From assembly GCA_022749755.1 (NCBI GenBank), contig CM040441.1, positions 1,406,179 to 1,470,178 of the forward strand: DNA of 64,000 nucleotides. Direction: 5' to 3'. Both the position numbers and the translations under genes were made by a program. Below the pieces are notes generated by a model, which was not told the DNA's origin, did not search any database, and saw only the letters and a program-made list of their open reading frames with translations. Position 1 is the first letter of the stretch; every line of letters starts with the position of its first letter. The DNA comes from Azadirachta indica. Taxonomy: Eukaryota; Streptophyta; Magnoliopsida; Sapindales; Meliaceae. Of the stretch, positions 60,178-64,000 are shown in pieces.

Positions 60178-61804
60178 TATAATCAAGTTTATCCAGATGT
60201 TTAAGAGTATAACATATTTCTCAATTTTCTTTTTCACACAATACATACATACACACATATATATATATAATATAAATATGTCACTTTAAACTTGATACAA
60301 CTTTTATTTTTAATTTTTATTGCTACATTTTGTAGGATATTGAAGGGATTACAAATTGAATTGTCATGATATCTACTTATTTCGATTGAAAAAGTGATAA
60401 GAAGACAACTTATAATATGCATAATAAGAATAATATTTTTTATTTAGTATTTTAGAAATTTAAAATAATTATTTATTTAAAGTAAGAAATTATAATTATA
60501 ATTTAGTTGAATTTAATTTTAATTTTGTTTATAATTATAAATTATGGTCACTTTGATGCACATTTAATGATGAATTATTTACGCCATGCTCACCATCCCA
60601 TGAGGCTCACCAGATTCACCATTATGTGGATGGTAAGTCGGGTGTAGATAATTTATCATTAAGTGTGCATGAAGGTAACTATATTTTATAATCATAAATA
60701 TGATATAAAATTAAATTCAAGTAAAGTATAATTTTAATTTCTTAATCTAAATAAATAAATATTTTAAAATTTTAAAATACTTAATAGATAATATTATTCC
60801 CATGTGTATATTATAAGTTACTACTTTCCTCAAAAATGGTAAATATCGTGCCAATTTGATTTGTAATCTCTTTAATATCTTTCAAAAAGTGGGACTAAAA
60901 CTTAAAAAAGAGAAGTTGTATCAAGTCCATATATGCATACAAACATACATACATATATTTATATGTGTGTGTGTATTATATATACTTCTTAATTGTTTGA
61001 AGAAAATTTTTGAAATGTACAACATACTCTTAAGCTTCTAGACAAACTTAATAATGTTTCCCCAAAATGACAAGCAAATAAAGAATATTTATAATTTAAA
61101 ATTGAATCATAAGAAAATGTTAAAATACTTAAAATTAGGGGTGGAGTGAGAAATATATCACTAGAGGGCTAAAACATTTAAAAGATAAAGTTAGTTAGTT
61201 AACATTTTTAAAATAATTAATAAATTAAGGGTAAATTGATAACTTTGTAAAGTTGTAAATACTAAACTATATATAAACTTAAAAAGTAGGTCAAAAATAT
61301 AAATATTATAGTAAAATGTTTTGAAGAATTTGGGGCCTAGGGGATCAAAGTCCCCTTAGGCCTTGAGAGAGCTTTGTCTTTGTTTAAAATATTTATTACT
61401 AAGCGAGAACGAACTGTTTTTCCAACTATTCTCCATATACTCGTTCACATGATTTACAATATTGTATTATTATATCATATTATAATGTTAAAATTTTTAA
61501 ACTATGATATAATAATCATGATTTGTACACTTGTGCGAGAAACATGTTTACGATAGAAAAGGAAGCTCCATCTCAAAAACAGTGGTAGGGACATGAGGAA
61601 CAAAAGTATTGTTCGTGACAACATTACATGCATGTGCGTGTAATCGCAAGTGCATTGGTTGTAACAAGTAGTAAAGTGATAAGTAAGGGTATTATTCCTC
61701 GAATTAAAGCTAAGTAATATTGCTATAACAACTTAATTTTTTTTAGGGAAAATTATTTTGCAAAGCAATTGTGAGAATATAAAGAAAATCGTATAACACC
61801 CTAA
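60178..61804 (+). repeat. 1.63-kb tandem duplication, unit 2
   Basis: Second unit; see unit 1. The MITE-like element recurs at about 61137-61380. Confidence 0.92.
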
Positions 61805-62912
61805 AGTAAGAAAAATGGAAACTTATGAGAGTTTTAGAGTCTTGACTTCACTCAATTCTCCCCATGTTTAACCTATTTAGTTATTGTTAATGAGTTTCAA
61901 TTCAATTCACTGATCATGAGACTAAAATTAATCTTATTACCTCTCTTGAGCCTCAAACAAGATTCTATGTATAACTACACAACCCAATATTCCTATATAA
62001 CTTGATTAATTACACATTCACTAAGTTTTATCCATATTTAATTACTAAGGAATTGATCACCTCCGAGTCTCATAATATCATAGATATTAATGTGATCTAA
62101 GTGTTTATTTCGTGCAAAACTCATAACAAACTAAATTTTGTTTGCCTGAACTAATAAATGACTCAATCCTTCCTAGGCATCAAATCATTAATCAAGAGAC
62201 AACTAATTTATCGTACAACATATTGGAAGCATTTAGCAAAGTGAAACATAAATGAATTAAATTGTACTAGCATTAACAAAAATATTAAATAATCAAAATA
62301 TGGTTCAAATAGAGCTACTTGCCCTAAATAATGAAGTTAGTCTAACACAAGGAAATTCGTAGAAATTATCAGAAAAAAATTCATAGGTGCAAACATAGTC
62401 TTAAACAATATTACATATTATGGATTTCAAGAGACAAAATGAAGAAGAGGGAAAACGAGCGTTAAGAGATACTCTAAGACTCCAAATTTTCAAGAGTTCA
62501 CCATGAATCTTCAAGAAATTGATGATCATCAAGTCTCTCTTTCTAGAAGGTTAGCTCCTCTCTCTCCTTCTTGTGTTTCTTTAATTAAAATTTCTCTTTT
62601 ATATTAGAGATGGCCACTGAAGTAGAAAACATGAAACTCTTCAATTTTAGCCAAATCTGGCCATCTAAAATTGATTTGACGATCAAAAAAAACTTTGAGA
62701 TGTCATTCAACTCATAAGGGACACAAGCGCACAGTTTAGGGGGCATGGGCATTCATGTAATCCCGCATGCATGCCACGTTCTCGGCCTTGAGGGGTTGAA
62801 ATGATGAGCTTCTTGCGCAACTATGTGCTTGGCATGGCGAGGCTGCACCATGCTTTCTGCCTTATGGGTGAAAGCTCTAAATGTGTAGTTTTCAACGCAA
62901 TAAACAAAATGT
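61805..62912. other. Unassigned, possibly retroelement leader/LTR
   Basis: No gene. The part at 62690-62890 is more GC-rich than its surroundings. Read on the minus strand, about 62460-62680 has a TATAAAAG-like box (62598-62605) followed by CT/GA-rich leader sequence, which would fit an LTR. No paired LTR or protein is visible. Confidence 0.35.
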
Positions 62913-63131
62913 GATTTGAAGTTGTGTAAAAGAAGTTATGATCATTTTAGTAGCCTATACTCAGCAAGTCAACTTTCTACTTCTTTAGCCTAATTTGCAC
63001 CAACTTCTTGTCAATTCTACTTTTCTTGCTTCCCTACACATAACACATAAATTCATCAAGCTTATGGTTCTTTTTTAAAATACTTAAGCTCAAAAGCAGT
63101 TAATTTATAAGTAAAATACTCACTTATCAAA
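62913..63131. repeat. Dispersed repeat (partner of 59603-59822)
   Basis: Starts TTTGAAGTTGTGTAAAAGAA and ends AAAATACTCACT, matching the earlier copy with about one change in ten to fifteen bases by eye. Its right end cuts the LRR-kinase relic. Confidence 0.8.
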
Positions 63132-63522
63132 TATCAAGTATTTAGACTAAGATCAAGATACGCAGGACGAGGAAATGATGAAAATGACAATTCATAAAGT
63201 GTACCTTTAAAACCTGCAGTCGACAAGTTAATACCAAGAACTCTTCCAACACGATTACGGTGAATTCCAAACTAAGAACATAGGCTGATTTTTTATTTCA
63301 AGTGAGAAGAATTATTGGAATCATTAACAACAAAAAGATTCCATAAAGCAAGGAGAGAAAGGTTCTGATTTTGATAGAGGCTTGCTTTCCAGTTGAGAAG
63401 AGCATGAGCTTCTTCAATTAACGTAGAAGACACAAGACAAGTGAAAATTTCAAAACAAGTAATTGGATAAGAAAAACAAGTGAGAAAACTAGAATCTTAT
63501 GTTTAAAGGATGGTGACTCCAT
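63132..63522 (-). pseudogene. LRR receptor-kinase (MIK2-like) N-terminal relic 2
   Basis: The minus-strand start MESPSFKHK at 63522 is followed by a hydrophobic signal (ILVFSLVFLIQLLVLKFSLV). After frame breaks comes the LRR cap (EEAHALLNWKASLYQNQ), a decayed FGIHRNRVGRVLGINLS segment and FKGTLYELSFSSFPRPAYL. The relic ends at the start of the first LRR repeat (LDLSLNT, stop), where a dispersed repeat begins. It is related to the relic at 12611-13735, and the shared start supports both start calls. Confidence 0.75.
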
Positions 63523-63590
63523 AGAAAAACCAAGATAGAAGTAGACAATGATTTTATGAAGGCAAAAGCTAAAATGGTTATATTGGCACA

Positions 63591-63904
63591 TAGAAAACAA
63601 GCAGATGAGGAATCTAATTTATAGAAACCACATGAACAACTTTGTATAAAAGGCAAGAAAAAAAGAAAACATGTAGATTGTGTAAGATTATTATTTAAAA
63701 TGAAAATTGTAAGTCAATAACTACTACTCGAATTCTTATAAAATTATTTTCTCACTCTAATAAATGAATATCATCATTTCTACAAGTCTATATGTCAAGT
63801 CCATGAACGTAGATAAACTAACAGTAGCATTGATTCTATTATAAATTCATTGACTGAAAGCCATTTGAACAATTCAAAAAATATTTCAAATTAAAATTTC
63901 AAAT
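63591..63904. other. Upstream of LRR-kinase relic 2, no gene seen
   Basis: Presumed 5' flank of the relic. AT-rich, no other feature recognised. Confidence 0.5.
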
Positions 63905-64000
63905 TTCTATAAATCAATTATTATTAAAGGATGGTGACTTCATAAAAAAACTAAGATGGAAACAGATGATGAAGTTGTGAAGGCAAAAACTAAAATGATT
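63905..64000 (-). pseudogene. Partial second copy of the LRR-kinase start region
   Basis: AAAGGATGGTGACTTCATA and the following bases repeat 63506-63590, i.e. the start codon region (ATG complement at 63941-63943) plus 5' leader. The coding side ends after about five residues, and it runs off the window edge. Confidence 0.6.

Overview
The window looks like nuclear DNA of a flowering plant, most likely a dicot. It is AT-rich, has no bacterial-style gene packing, and is full of plant transposon relics: Ty1/copia, Ty3/gypsy, an L1-type LINE carrying an RNase H domain, and a Mutator-like element (MULE). It also holds relics of MIK2-like LRR receptor kinases and a small family of ECA1/prolamin-like secreted peptides. 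The LRR-kinase relics remind me of citrus, but that is a weak guess. Only the two 124-codon ECA1-like genes look intact. Almost everything else coding-like is a broken transposon or gene relic.

Layout. 1-11471 (copy A) is near-identical to 36437-47914 (copy C). Each copy contains, in order, the upstream region of an ECA1-like gene, copia fragments on both strands, and the transposase half of a MULE. Copy A ends exactly at a 100-N assembly gap (11472-11571). After the gap come an LRR-kinase relic (12611-13735) fused in frame to a truncated Ty3/gypsy pol with its 3' LTR (to about 15387), then a 5'-truncated LINE on the minus strand (15495-about 19410). Next come a small solo LTR, a 1.2-kb foldback element with arms of about 500 bp (22156-23396), and the 5' half of a copia element (23536-26270). 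That copia half stops where a more diverged copy of the ECA1 block begins (copy B, 26270-29214), which holds ECA1-like gene 1. From 29.2 to 35.3 kb there is mostly unrecognised AT-rich DNA with one old relic of the ECA1 upstream region. ECA1-like gene 2 (35946-36320) heads copy C.

The most informative structure is an 8.75-kb MULE at 44049-52795. It has terminal inverted repeats of about 230-250 bp, a 9-bp target-site duplication with one mismatch, a forward MuDR-type transposase relic lacking its catalytic middle, and a convergent Ulp1-like protease / DUF1985 gene relic. Three palindrome-rich clusters and long TTA/ATT tracts complete it. Beyond its right end (52.8-57.1 kb) lie scraps that read as gamma-COP and chaperonin-60 exons. 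A 1.63-kb tandem duplication carrying a MITE-like element follows (57948-61804). The window closes with a second LRR-kinase relic on the minus strand.

No operon-like system is present. The only plausible working genes are the ECA1-like pair. I found no convincing new molecular system. The best leads are the MULE architecture, the foldback element and the ECA1-block duplications, with the caveat that copy A abuts a gap and could be an assembly or haplotype artefact.
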